From Bermanella marisrubri (lineage in GTDB: Bacteria > Pseudomonadota > Gammaproteobacteria > Pseudomonadales > Oceanobacteraceae): DNA of 64,000 bases. Of the stretch, positions 29,701 to 37,833 are shown in pieces. The notes below the pieces were generated by a model, which was given only the letters and a program-made list of their open reading frames with translations, did not search any database and was not told the DNA's origin. The stretch lies in contig NZ_CP051183.1 of NCBI RefSeq assembly GCF_012295615.1, forward strand, positions 1,825,001 to 1,889,000. The letters run 5' to 3'. Each line of letters opens with the position of its first letter. Positions within the stretch are counted from its first letter, which is position 1. The translations under genes were made by a program, and so were the position numbers.

Positions 29701-30654
29701 CTAGCAACTATATTCGGCTGCTATTTTTTCAGATTCTTCAGTTATCAGAGCCCGCATCCAACGATGAGGCGGATTTTGATGCAACAGCGGGCTCCAAGCC
29801 ATTTTAAGCTCGAATGGTGGCACATCAAAGGGAACATCAACAATAGCCAAATCCCCAGCTTGAGCTTGCATTCGCGCCACACGTGTCGGCAGCGTAGCAA
29901 CCAAATCATTATTCATGGCGAGCAATGCAGGCATCTGATAGTGTCGTGTGAACACACTGATATTGCGTTTGTAGCCTGCTGCAGCCAATGCCTCATCAAC
30001 CCAACCCAACTGCACCGCCTTGTCTTTGCTGGGGTTAACCCCTGTACCTACACCCATACCGGTTTTACTCACCCATATATGATTCGCTCTTAGATACGTT
30101 TGTAAATTAAGGTCGTTCAGATCTGGATTGTCTGGATTATAAAGACAGGAAAAACCATCTCTCCAAAGTGTCTTTTGATGAAATGACTGCGGTAATTCAT
30201 CAAACCGGTTGATCGCCATATCAACCTTGCCTTGCTCTACGTCTTTGTATGTGACATCGGACGGTGTTAAAAAATCCAGAATAATCCCTGGGGCTTCTCG
30301 TCGCAGACGCTTTACTAAAGCAGGAACTAAGGTTGCTTCTGCATAATCACTTACCATTATACGGAACACCCTGCCCGAGGTTTGCGCATCAAAGATACCC
30401 GTGGGCTGCACAGCACTATCAACATTGGCAAGAATGTTACGCACCATTGGCTGCAATTCGATAGCTCGTTCGGTGGCGCTCATGCCATCACTGGTCCGCA
30501 CTAAAAGCGGATCGCCGAACAACTCCCTTAGCCGTTTCAAGCCATTACTCATTGCTGGCTGGGTGATCCCAAGCTTCTGAGCAGCCTTTGTAACACTCCT
30601 TTCACGGAGCAAAACATCTAAATAAATCAATAAGTTAAGGTCAAATCTATCCAT
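29701..30654 (-). CDS. LysR-family transcriptional regulator
   Basis: The start at 30654 gives MDRFDLNLLIYLDVLL, the usual LysR N terminus; the longer reading to 30717 is not supported. The winged helix-turn-helix is SVTKAAQKLGITQPAMSNGLKRL, split here as SVTKAAQKLGITQ and PAMSNGLKRL, and is followed by the periplasmic-binding-protein-like effector domain. At 317 residues it is typical. It is divergent from aceA with a 166-base AT-rich spacer, so aceA may be a target. It is also the gene just upstream of the lipoprotein-dinG run and may regulate or share a transcript with it. Its effector is unknown. Confidence 0.9.
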   Translation of the reverse strand: MDRFDLNLLIYLDVLLRERSVTKAAQKLGITQPAMSNGLKRLRELFGDPLLVRTSDGMSATERAIELQPMVRNILANVDSAVQPTGIFDAQTSGRVFRIMVSDYAEATLVPALVKRLRREAPGIILDFLTPSDVTYKDVEQGKVDMAINRFDELPQSFHQKTLWRDGFSCLYNPDNPDLNDLNLQTYLRANHIWVSKTGMGVGTGVNPSKDKAVQLGWVDEALAAAGYKRNISVFTRHYQMPALLAMNNDLVATLPTRVARMQAQAGDLAIVDVPFDVPPFELKMAWSPLLHQNPPHRWMRALITEESEKIAAEYSC

Positions 30655-30820
30655 CACACACCTGCATTCACTTGGTGAATACCCATTATAATATCTATAA
30701 ATTAGAGAAATTATCATAAAAGACGTATGATCCGCACGTCATTTAAGAGGCGAGCCTCTGTAAAGCTGCTATTTTTAATACGGCCTTACGACATCAACCT
30801 AGCTAATAAGGATTGGACAT

Positions 30821-32422
30821 ATGTCTGCTTATCAAGACGACATCAAACAAGTTTCTTCTCTTAAAGAGAAAGCTGGCAGCCCATGGGGTCAAATCAACCC
30901 TGAATACGCTGCTCGCATGCGCGCTCAAAACCGCTTCCAAACTGGTTTGGACATCGCTAAGTACACTGCCGCTATCATGCGTCGTGACATGGCTGAGTTC
31001 GACAAAGACAAAACCAAGTACACTCAGTCTCTAGGCTGCTGGCATGGTTTTGTAGGTCAGCAAAAACTGATCTCTATCAAAAAGCACTTCGGTTCTACTG
31101 AGCGTAAATACCTATACCTATCTGGTTGGATGGTAGCTGCTCTACGTTCTCAGTTCGGTCCTCTACCTGACCAATCTATGCACGAGAAAACAGCTGTAGC
31201 CTCTCTTGTTGAAGAACTATACACGTTCCTTCGTCAAGCTGACGCTCGTGAACTAGGCGGTCTTTTCCGTGAGCTAGACGCTGCTCGTGAAGCTGGCGAT
31301 TCTGCTAAAGAACAGGAAATCCTAGACAAAGTAGAAAACTACGAAACTCACGTAGTACCTATCATTGCTGACATCGATGCTGGTTTCGGTAACGCTGAAG
31401 CGACTTACCTAATGGCTAAGCAAATGATCGAAGCGGGTGCATGTGCACTACAAATCGAAAACCAAGTTGCTGACGAGAAGCAATGTGGTCACCAAGACGG
31501 TAAAGTAACTGTACCTCACGAAGATTTCCACGCGAAAATCCGCGCTCTACGTTACGCATTCCTTGAGCTAGGCGTTGATGACGGTGTTATCGTTGCTCGT
31601 ACTGACTCTGAAGGTGCTGGCCTAACTAAAGAAATCGCTGTAGTAAACGAGCCGGGCGACCAAGGTGACATCTACAACTCTTACCTAGACGTTGAAGAAG
31701 TTGCTGCAGAAGACACTAAAGAAGGTGACGTTCTAATTAGCCGTAACGGCAAGCTTGTTCGTCCTAAGCGTCTTGCTTCTGGTCTATACCAATTCCGTCA
31801 AGGTACTGGCCACGAGCGTTGTGTATTCGACTGTATCGAAGCTATCAATGCTGGTGCTGACCTTCTTTGGATCGAAACTGCAGTTCCAACTGTACACGAG
31901 ATCAAAGGCATGATGGACGAAGTTCGCAAAGTACACCCAGATGCGAAACTAGTTTACAACAACTCTCCATCTTTCAACTGGACTCTAAACTTCCGTCAAC
32001 AAGCATACGACGCTTGGGTTGAAGCTGGTAAAGACGTTTCTGGTTACGATCGTGACCGTCTAATGTCTGCTGAGTACGACGATTCTGAACTAGCTGCTGA
32101 AGCTGACGCTCGCGTTAAGACCTTCCAAGCAGATACTTCTCGCGAAGCGAACGTATTCCACCACCTAATCACTCTACCGACTTACCACACTACTGCTCTA
32201 TCTGTAGACGCACTAGCTCAAGAGTACTTCGGTGAGCAAGGCATGCTTGGTTATGTTGAAGGCGTTCAACGTCAAGAGATCCGTAAAGGTATCGCTTGTG
32301 TTAAACACCAAAACATGGCTGGTTCTGACCTAGGTGATGATCACAAAGAATACTACGCTGGTGATCGTGCACTTAAAGCTGGCGGTGCGAAAAACACTTC
32401 TAACCAGTTCAACAACATCTAA
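30821..32422 (+). CDS. aceA: Isocitrate lyase (glyoxylate bypass)
   Basis: The enzyme splits isocitrate to succinate and glyoxylate, allowing growth on acetate and fatty acids. The active-site loop reads KQCGHQDG, with the catalytic Cys near residue 221. This is the 530-residue subfamily found in Pseudomonas and not the shorter E. coli type with KKCGH. IIADIDAGFGN is the Mg2+ site and WIETAVPT a substrate loop. Codon use is strongly biased (CTA, CGT, GAC, GCT) compared with neighbours, which suggests very high expression. AAGGA precedes the ATG. Two strong terminators follow in a repeated array. Confidence 0.97.
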   Translation: MSAYQDDIKQVSSLKEKAGSPWGQINPEYAARMRAQNRFQTGLDIAKYTAAIMRRDMAEFDKDKTKYTQSLGCWHGFVGQQKLISIKKHFGSTERKYLYLSGWMVAALRSQFGPLPDQSMHEKTAVASLVEELYTFLRQADARELGGLFRELDAAREAGDSAKEQEILDKVENYETHVVPIIADIDAGFGNAEATYLMAKQMIEAGACALQIENQVADEKQCGHQDGKVTVPHEDFHAKIRALRYAFLELGVDDGVIVARTDSEGAGLTKEIAVVNEPGDQGDIYNSYLDVEEVAAEDTKEGDVLISRNGKLVRPKRLASGLYQFRQGTGHERCVFDCIEAINAGADLLWIETAVPTVHEIKGMMDEVRKVHPDAKLVYNNSPSFNWTLNFRQQAYDAWVEAGKDVSGYDRDRLMSAEYDDSELAAEADARVKTFQADTSREANVFHHLITLPTYHTTALSVDALAQEYFGEQGMLGYVEGVQRQEIRKGIACVKHQNMAGSDLGDDHKEYYAGDRALKAGGAKNTSNQFNNI

Positions 32423-32448
32423 TCGTTGTTTTACTGAAAAGTGTTATG

Positions 32449-32478
32449 AAAGAGGTCCCTTCGGGGGCCTTTTTTTAT
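32449..32478 (+). terminator. First aceA terminator (repeat unit 1)
   Basis: AGGTCCC and GGGGCCT pair around a TTCG loop (7 base pairs including one T-G wobble) and are followed by a run of T. The TTCG loop is unusually stable. Confidence 0.9.
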
Positions 32479-32575
32479 GCTTATAAGTCAAAAGGCTACA
32501 CTGCGAAAAACACTTACCTTCCAGCCCACATTCAACAACGCTTGATTATTGTTTTACTGAAAAGTGTTTAAAAGA

Positions 32576-32599
32576 AGCGACCTTCGGGTCGCTTTTTTT
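32576..32599 (+). terminator. Second aceA terminator (repeat unit 2)
   Basis: AGCGACC and GGTCGCT pair perfectly around the same TTCG loop and are followed by a run of seven T. The stem sequence differs from that in unit 1 while pairing is kept. Confidence 0.9.
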
Positions 32600-32697
32600 A
32601 TGCTCGCAGATTAAAAGGTTCTCTGCAGAAAACACTTACTTTCAAACCTGCATTGAACAAACTCTAATTATTGCTTTATTGAAAAGTGAAAATAAAA

Positions 32698-33804
32698 TTA
32701 AGCTGGTTGCTGCTGAGTTACACAATGGATTCCGCCACCACCTGCTACTATTCCATCGATATTTATTTGCTCAATGATTCGATCTGGATACGACGCCTGC
32801 AAAATGGATTTAGCGCGCTCATCGGCTTTTTTATCACCAAACTCTGGCATCATGACTGCGCCATTGCACACGTAATAATTCACATAACCCGCCGCAAAAT
32901 CATCAGTTAAATATCGAGTTCGAACATCCCAAGGCGTCTCTAAAACGCGAACATCCAACTTGCGTCCGCGAGCATCTACCGTTTGATTTAAAATTTCCAA
33001 ATGCGCTTTTGTCACATCATGATCGAATGAATTGGGATCCGAATCATATGCAGCAATCACAACACCAGGCTCTACAAATCGAGCATAAAAGTCTGTGTGA
33101 CCATCTGTGATATCCATACCCGCTATACCTGGCAGCCAGATAATATTTTCCAAACCCAGAATCCGCTTAAGCTCTTTTTCACATTCAAGCTTGGAAAGAC
33201 CAGGGTTGCGATTATTATTCAAAATACAGCTCTCTGTGAATATACCGGTACCGGCACCATCAACTTCTATCGCACCACCTTCGATCACTAGGAAGGTACC
33301 AGCCAAACCCACATTTACTTGGTTAAGAATTTTCCCCGCTATAGCCCCATCTCTATCATGGTCCTGCTTATCACCCCAACCATTAAAATTAAAATCAACA
33401 CCAAACTGCCCCTCCAAATCGATCCCTTCGACAAATAAAGGCCCCGTATCTCTGATCCATATATCATCCATCGGACAATCAATTAAAACAGCGTCACCGG
33501 TAAGCAATTTCGTTGCGATCGGTTTAGATAGAGGATCAACCAGTACCGAGACAGGCTCATACAAGGCAACTCGATTAATGATATCTACAAGATTTTTTTG
33601 AACTACAGGTAGCAATCGACCACCCCAAATCGACTTTTGAGCACCGAAAGCAAACCAAGTCTTGGCATGGAGCATTGCTTCCTCCGGCATACGGAATCGA
33701 GGTTTTTTGAGTCCATCAGCAGCAATACTGCGAGAAACTAGCGTATTCACTCCAAGTGCTGCACTGGCTTTAAGAAAAGTTCGACGTCGCACGACTGCAT
33801 CCAA
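32698..33804 (-). CDS. Tat-exported agmatine deiminase / peptidylarginine-deiminase family protein
   Basis: The family removes the imino group of agmatine (giving N-carbamoylputrescine) or of peptidyl-arginine. Guanidine-group-modifying signatures are present: DDIWIRDTGPLFV, ITDGHTDFYARF and the C-terminal catalytic Cys in GGGGIHCVTQQ near residue 362. The N terminus is a twin-arginine signal (RRRTFLKASAALG), so the enzyme is probably folded in the cytoplasm and exported, unlike the cytosolic AguA of polyamine metabolism. It is alone on the minus strand, convergent with aceA, and ends next to the aceA repeat array. No carbamoylputrescine amidase gene is nearby. Confidence 0.87.
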   Translation of the reverse strand: MDAVVRRRTFLKASAALGVNTLVSRSIAADGLKKPRFRMPEEAMLHAKTWFAFGAQKSIWGGRLLPVVQKNLVDIINRVALYEPVSVLVDPLSKPIATKLLTGDAVLIDCPMDDIWIRDTGPLFVEGIDLEGQFGVDFNFNGWGDKQDHDRDGAIAGKILNQVNVGLAGTFLVIEGGAIEVDGAGTGIFTESCILNNNRNPGLSKLECEKELKRILGLENIIWLPGIAGMDITDGHTDFYARFVEPGVVIAAYDSDPNSFDHDVTKAHLEILNQTVDARGRKLDVRVLETPWDVRTRYLTDDFAAGYVNYYVCNGAVMMPEFGDKKADERAKSILQASYPDRIIEQINIDGIVAGGGGIHCVTQQQPA

Positions 33805-33873
33805 AGATATATTTCTCCTTATAATAGCGGATACATAAAAGGTGTTGAGCGACCAAATTGATCTTTACAGGCA

Positions 33874-33914
33874 TAAAAAAAGCCAGATCTCTTTTTCAGA
33901 GTATCTGGCTTTTT
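33874..33914 (-). terminator. Terminator after tRNA-Ser
   Basis: Read on the minus strand, AAAAAGCCAGAT is followed by a loop and by ATCTGGCTTTTTTT, just downstream of the tRNA. Confidence 0.85.
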
Positions 33915-33923
33915 AGAATTAAA

Positions 33924-34014
33924 TGGCGGAGGAGGAGAGATTCGAACTCTCGGACGGGTATTAGCCGTCGCCGGTTTTCAAGACCGGTGCTTTCGACCAC
34001 TCAGCCACCCCTCC
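33924..34014 (-). tRNA. tRNA-Ser (anticodon UGA)
   Basis: Read on the minus strand, the 91-base gene starts GGAGGGG, which pairs with CTCCTCC, and encodes its 3' CCA. The D arm is GGCTGAGTGGTCGAAAGC. The anticodon stem CCGGT/ACCGG encloses a loop with anticodon TGA. A long variable arm (CGACGGC/ACCCGTC region) marks it as a type II serine tRNA, and the T arm is GAGAGTTCGAATCTCTC. Confidence 0.96.
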
Positions 34015-34224
34015 GCTGTGAGCGATGCGTATATTACTAGTGATAGCGCCAGAGTCAACCTTAAAAACGAAAAAATCTTAAATTTTAATGACTTAGGGGA
34101 TTTTTTGAGCAAAATAAGCCTCTAAATGCTTTGTAATAACACTAGATAAATAGTGGTTGAAATTCTGTGCCACAGCCCTATTATCACGTGTAGACGGATT
34201 GATTCATTAATAATGGAGCCAAAA

Positions 34225-34905
34225 ATGGACCCACAAGTATATACACAGCACGCAAGTGCCCAATCGGTTGATACCAACAAGGTATTGCGTAACACGTATT
34301 TGCTACTCAGCATGACCCTTGTGTTCAGCGCTCTAACCGCTGGCGCGAGCATGGCTATGAACTTAAGTCATAGTGCTGCGTTAATCATGATGCTGGCATC
34401 TCTTGCCATTGTCTGGTTTGTATTACCGCGTGTTGCTAACTCAGCAATGGGCCTACCTGTTGTTTTCCTATTCACAGGCCTGCTAGGCGCATCATTAGGT
34501 CCCATGCTTAACCACTACCTTGCCCTACCAAACGGTAGCAGCATCGTAATGCAAGCGCTGGGCGGTACCGCTGCCATTTTCCTTTCTTTGTCCGCTTACG
34601 TGACGACGACCAAGAAAGACTTTAGCTTCATGGGCGGTTTCCTATTCGCAGGCCTTATGGTCGTAATTGTAGGTGCTATTGGTGCCATGATCGCAAGCTG
34701 GGGCTTTGGTGTAGACGTTTCTGCGTTCTCTCTAGCCATCTCGGCGGCTGTGGTTTTACTAATGTCTGGCTTCATCCTTTTCGATACTAGCCGTATCGTT
34801 AACGGCGGTGAAACCAACTACATCATGGCAACAGTTGGTCTATACCTAACGATCTACAACCTGTTTACTAGTCTTTTACACCTTATCGGTGCAATGGACG
34901 AATAA
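34225..34905 (+). CDS. yccA: Bax inhibitor-1/YccA family membrane protein
   Basis: The family comprises seven-membrane-helix inner-membrane proteins. YccA of E. coli binds and limits the FtsH protease. The ATG at 34225 (MDPQVYTQ) is chosen because TGGAG lies seven bases before it; an ATG at 34213 is possible. About seven hydrophobic helices follow from residue 27 to the end. The last part (FDTSRIVNGGETNYIMA) is the conserved Asp-rich UPF0005 signature. At 226 residues it is full length. It precedes the tus operon, the same order as in Pseudomonas, but is separated from it by a terminator. Confidence 0.93.
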   Translation: MDPQVYTQHASAQSVDTNKVLRNTYLLLSMTLVFSALTAGASMAMNLSHSAALIMMLASLAIVWFVLPRVANSAMGLPVVFLFTGLLGASLGPMLNHYLALPNGSSIVMQALGGTAAIFLSLSAYVTTTKKDFSFMGGFLFAGLMVVIVGAIGAMIASWGFGVDVSAFSLAISAAVVLLMSGFILFDTSRIVNGGETNYIMATVGLYLTIYNLFTSLLHLIGAMDE

Positions 34906-34915
34906 CTCGTTATTC

Positions 34916-34941
34916 AAAACGCCCCTATGGGGCGTTTTTTT
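34916..34941 (+). terminator. Terminator after yccA
   Basis: AAAACGCCCC-TAT-GGGGCGTTTT is followed by more T residues, 11 bases after the yccA stop. Confidence 0.93.
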
Positions 34942-35001
34942 GTTTCTACCCGCCTATTTCCTTTATACTGACCGCTACATCCAGCTTACCCATAGACGTA
35001 A

Positions 35002-35391
35002 ATGAAATTTTCCATATTGGTAATGGCCTCACCCTATTCCAGCCAAGGTGCCCTGCAAGCCTTAGAGTTTGCCAAGAGCTGCTTAAAGCAGAAGCACGAA
35101 ATCTATCGCATCTTTTTTTATCATGACGGCGTCCATAATGGCTCTGCACTGCAAGCCCCTCAACAAGACGAGGTCAACTTGCAAGCACAGTGGAGCGAGC
35201 TTCAGCAAGAATACAATTTGGATCTAGTTACCTGCATTGCAGCGGCGTTAAAGCGAGGCGTTATCAACCAAGAGGAAGCCAAGCGATACCAAAAGCCCGC
35301 ATCAAACCTCAGCGACGGCTTTGAGCTATCGGGCTTAGGCCAACTACTCGATGCACAAATCAATAGCGACCAAGTGGTAACCTTCGCATGA
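35002..35391 (+). CDS. tusD: Sulfurtransferase TusD (tRNA 2-thiolation)
   Basis: TusD is the sulfur-accepting subunit of the TusBCD complex. It receives persulfide sulfur from TusA and passes it to TusE, then MnmA, to make 2-thiouridine at the tRNA wobble base. The active Cys is at 78 (DLVTCIAAALKRG), the same position as in E. coli TusD. The DsrE-fold start is FSILVMASPYSSQGA. It is the first gene of tusDCBE-ybiB; its stop overlaps the tusC start by four bases (ATGA). Confidence 0.94.
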   Translation: MKFSILVMASPYSSQGALQALEFAKSCLKQKHEIYRIFFYHDGVHNGSALQAPQQDEVNLQAQWSELQQEYNLDLVTCIAAALKRGVINQEEAKRYQKPASNLSDGFELSGLGQLLDAQINSDQVVTFA

Positions 35392-35747
35392 GCCAGAAGA
35401 TTCTCGTTTTACAGCGCAGCGCGCCCTACGGAAACTCCCTTGCGAGAGACGGCTTAGATTATGTACTGACAGCCGCTGCTTACGACCAAGATTTAAGCTT
35501 ATTATTTATGGGCGACGGTGTTTTTCAGCTACTGAACAACCAGCAAAGCCAAGAGATTCAGCTCAAGCCCCAAGACAAGGCATTGGAGGTTCTACCGCTC
35601 TACGACGTTGATAAACTCTATGCCGTCAAAGAAGACTTAGAAGAACGCAATTTAATTGCAGACAATCTAACAGTCGAATTAACACTGATTGCGCGCAGCC
35701 AAGTGAGCGACCTAATGAGTGAACAGGACAAGGTGATTGGATTTTAA
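35388..35747 (+). CDS. tusC: Sulfurtransferase complex subunit TusC
   Basis: TusC is the second subunit of the TusBCD hexamer. The DsrF-like fold is recognisable from VLQRSAPYGNSLARDGLDYVL at the N terminus and LLFMGDGVFQLL. It carries no catalytic Cys of its own, as expected. It overlaps tusD by four bases, and tusB starts three bases after its stop. Confidence 0.93.
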   Translation: MSQKILVLQRSAPYGNSLARDGLDYVLTAAAYDQDLSLLFMGDGVFQLLNNQQSQEIQLKPQDKALEVLPLYDVDKLYAVKEDLEERNLIADNLTVELTLIARSQVSDLMSEQDKVIGF

Positions 35748-35749
35748 TC

Positions 35750-36034
35750 ATGAGTCATTCAAACAACCTACACCTAGTGCAAAGAAGTCCTTTCACCCAC
35801 TCAAGCCTGAAGGATTGCTTGAACGTTGCCAGCGAGAACGACAGCATCTTACTTATGCAAGATGGTGTTTTCGCGCTTCAACAATCGCTTAACCCTAAGC
35901 AGGCAATATACGCAATTAAAGCCGATTGCTTAGCCAGGGGTTTAGACACTAACCTACAAAACGTTCAGTACCTCTCTATGGATGAAATGGTTACACTTTG
36001 CAGCCAACACAAACAAAGCATTAGCTGGTTTTAA
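35750..36034 (+). CDS. tusB: Sulfurtransferase complex subunit TusB
   Basis: TusB (DsrH-like) is the smallest member of the TusBCD complex. The typical LHLVQRSPFTHSSLKDCL start and SILLMQDGVFAL core are present, with the C-terminal SISWF end. It has 94 residues. tusE begins four bases after its stop. Confidence 0.93.
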   Translation: MSHSNNLHLVQRSPFTHSSLKDCLNVASENDSILLMQDGVFALQQSLNPKQAIYAIKADCLARGLDTNLQNVQYLSMDEMVTLCSQHKQSISWF

Positions 36035-36037
36035 ACC

Positions 36038-36352
36038 ATGAGTAACCCTAAATTCGATCAAGAAGGTTTTTTAGTTGATTTAAATGAATGGTCAACCGAA
36101 CTGGCCAGCGCTATTGCACAACAAGAAGGGATTGAACTCAAAGAAGAACATCTAGAGATCATCCATCTCCTTCGCCAGTTTTATGAAAGCCATCAAGTAG
36201 CGCCATCCAATCGCCCGTTTGTAAAATTAATAAAAAATGAGCTTGGGGCAGATAAGGGAAACAGCATTTATCTCATGCAGCTGTTTCCAGAAAGCCCAGC
36301 AAAAATTGCTGCCAAAATAGCAGGCCTACCAAAGCCACCAAACTGTTTTTAA
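36038..36352 (+). CDS. tusE: Sulfur carrier TusE (DsrC family)
   Basis: TusE takes sulfur from TusBCD and delivers it to MnmA on the tRNA. The 104-residue DsrC-fold protein has the conserved DQEGFLVDLNEW start and the penultimate reactive Cys103 in LPKPPNCF. Only this C-terminal Cys is present, as in TusE and not dissimilatory DsrC, which has a second one. It is followed 13 bases later by ybiB. Confidence 0.94.
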   Translation: MSNPKFDQEGFLVDLNEWSTELASAIAQQEGIELKEEHLEIIHLLRQFYESHQVAPSNRPFVKLIKNELGADKGNSIYLMQLFPESPAKIAAKIAGLPKPPNCF

Positions 36353-36365
36353 GGAACAACTGTAT

Positions 36366-37361
36366 ATGAGTATTGAGCACCCATTTGCCCCGTACGTTCG
36401 CATCCTCGGTAAAGGCCGCAAAGGTTCACGCTCTTATACTTATGAAGAAGCACACACTGCCATGGGGATGATTTTGCGCGGTGAGGTTGAGGATGTGCAA
36501 CTTGGCGCTGTGATGATGCTATTGCGTGTCAAAGAAGAAAACGCAGAAGAGCTATCAGGCTTTGCTCAAGCAACTCGAGAGCATATCCAAGACCGCATTC
36601 CAAATAGCATTCAAGCTGACTTAGATTGGTCTAGCTATGCAGGCAAACGCCGACAATTACCATGGTACCTTTTAGCCGCCCTATGTCTTGCAGATAATGG
36701 CATCAAAGTATTTATGCATGGTGCTGACGGCCACACTGCGGGGCGACTGTATTCCAAACAAGTACTGGAAGAACTGGGCGTAACCATAAGTGGTAACTGG
36801 CAAGACGCAGAAGACCGTCTAAATCGCGATCATTTTTGCTTTATGGACATGTCGGTACTGTGCCCGGAGCTGCAAAAGATCATCGACCTGCGCAATACCT
36901 TTGGCTTACGCTCTCCGGTACATAGCTTTGCACGCCTACTGAACCCGACCAACGCGCCTTTTGTCAGCCAAGGCATTTTTCACCCAGGCTATGGTCCAAG
37001 CCATCAGAAGGCAGCAGACCTTTTGGATTACAAACACTTAAGCATCATCAAAGGTGATGGCGGAGAATGCGAATACAGCCCAGAAAGCCAGTTTAAAATG
37101 CACCATTGCTTCAATGGCGAACTGATAGAAGAGGTTTGGCCTGCCCTATGGGAAAAACGCGGAATTAAGCCCAAAACATTGGAAGTGGAGTTATTAGCTC
37201 AACATTGGAAAGGCGATATAACCCACGAGTACGGACAAGATGCGATTCGAGGCACCCTCGCCTATATCGCGCGACTTATGGGCAAAGGCGTAACTCAAGA
37301 AGAATGCTTAACTCAAGCCGATGCTTGGTGGCAAGCGCGCAACATCGCACGCTTACGCTAA
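36366..37361 (+). CDS. ybiB: YbiB / TrpD2 family glycosyl-transferase-fold protein
   Basis: YbiB shares the fold of anthranilate phosphoribosyltransferase (TrpD) but in E. coli lacks that activity and binds nucleic acid. Recognisable parts are the N-terminal HPFAPYVRILGKGRKGSRSYT, VFMHGADGHTAGRLYS and FGLRSPVHSFARLLNP. At 331 residues it is near the family length. In E. coli ybiB follows dinG in a LexA-controlled operon. Here it is the last gene of the tus operon and faces a small gene that has its own LexA box. Confidence 0.9.
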   Translation: MSIEHPFAPYVRILGKGRKGSRSYTYEEAHTAMGMILRGEVEDVQLGAVMMLLRVKEENAEELSGFAQATREHIQDRIPNSIQADLDWSSYAGKRRQLPWYLLAALCLADNGIKVFMHGADGHTAGRLYSKQVLEELGVTISGNWQDAEDRLNRDHFCFMDMSVLCPELQKIIDLRNTFGLRSPVHSFARLLNPTNAPFVSQGIFHPGYGPSHQKAADLLDYKHLSIIKGDGGECEYSPESQFKMHHCFNGELIEEVWPALWEKRGIKPKTLEVELLAQHWKGDITHEYGQDAIRGTLAYIARLMGKGVTQEECLTQADAWWQARNIARLR

Positions 37362-37376
37362 TCGATTCACTAGGCT

Positions 37377-37532
37377 TTATCGATCTTGCGATTGCTCCAA
37401 AAGATACAATAAGCGTCTAGCCAAGGCTTCAAACGCCTGCGCTTGCTCATTGTCTTTATCTGCAGAAAAGCTAAATAGCAGTCGCTCAATCTCTTCGCGA
37501 CTCATGTACTGAATAGTAACTGGATTCAACAT
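37377..37532 (-). CDS. SOS-controlled small protein (51 residues), unknown function
   Basis: On the minus strand an ATG at 37532 opens a 51-codon frame ending in TAA at 37377. The product begins MLNPVTIQYMSREEIERLL and continues as a single acidic-to-basic amphipathic helix region (AQAFEALARRLLYLLEQSQDR). No family is recognised. A perfect LexA box ends 12 bases before the start, and the gene fills the otherwise empty gap between ybiB and tusA. It is convergent with ybiB, ending 15 bases from its stop. The ribosome site (TAAGAA) is weak; a start at the internal ATG of Met10 is possible. Confidence 0.72.
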   Translation of the reverse strand: MLNPVTIQYMSREEIERLLFSFSADKDNEQAQAFEALARRLLYLLEQSQDR

Positions 37533-37544
37533 AATGATTCTTAG

Positions 37545-37564
37545 TACTGTATTTTAATACAGTA
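37545..37564 (-). promoter_or_regulatory. Perfect LexA (SOS) box before the 51-codon gene
   Basis: TACTGTATTTTAATACAGTA is a 20-base near-perfect palindrome fitting CTGT-N8-ACAG with consensus flanks. On the minus strand it lies immediately before the small gene, and it overlaps a TAAAAT -10-like sequence. It is too far from tusA, which reads away from it, to control that gene. Confidence 0.92.
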
Positions 37565-37599
37565 CTTTACCCTTATCTGTAGGAATTTTAAATAGCGTT

Positions 37600-37833
37600 T
37601 TAGGCTTCTGGCTTTTTAATCCAATAAATAAATTCATCGCCACTTTGCTGCGAATCCAACAAATCAAACCCTAGAAACTGACAAAACTTAGGTATATCGC
37701 GGGTCGTCGATGGATCTGTAGCGAGGATTTTTAGCACCTGACCAGGCTCGAGATCTTTTACCTTTTTGTGTAAAAGCATTACCGGCTCAGGACACATCAA
37801 GCCTTTTGCATCCAACTCTAGATCAGTGTTCAT
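37600..37833 (-). CDS. tusA: Sulfur carrier protein TusA
   Basis: TusA accepts sulfur from IscS and passes it to TusD. The start is set at the ATG at 37833 (MNTDLELDAKGLMCPEPV); a longer reading to 37914 overlaps the upstream gene and is not supported. The reactive Cys lies in the SirA/TusA motif LMCPEPVM. The 77 residues match the family. It overlaps the upstream cysteine-rich gene by 11 bases, and lies close to tusDCBE on the other strand, so the whole relay from TusA to TusE is in 3 kb. Confidence 0.92.
   Translation of the reverse strand: MNTDLELDAKGLMCPEPVMLLHKKVKDLEPGQVLKILATDPSTTRDIPKFCQFLGFDLLDSQQSGDEFIYWIKKPEA

Larger units (their letters stand above)
32387..32688 (+). repeat. Three tandem degenerate copies of the aceA 3' end and terminator
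   Basis: Three units begin at 32387, 32503 and 32625, with periods of 116 and 122 bases. Each begins GCGAAAAACACTT or a close variant, continues through a TTCAACAAC-like block, then a TTGTTTTACTGAAAAGTG-like block. The first unit is the real 3' end of aceA with its terminator. The second repeats both with the stem changed but kept paired, and the third lacks the hairpin. The array ends at the convergent agmatine-deiminase gene. Confidence 0.88.

Noticed and set aside
30655-30717. Longer start for the LysR regulator
   Set aside because: The extra 21 residues are unrelated to the family and lie in AT-rich spacer; the normal MDRFDLNLL start is at 30654.
32387-32688. The aceA tail repeats as a CRISPR array or attachment sites
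   Set aside because: Only three diverged units are present, with no regular spacers and no cas or integrase genes; the units align with the coding end and terminator of aceA.
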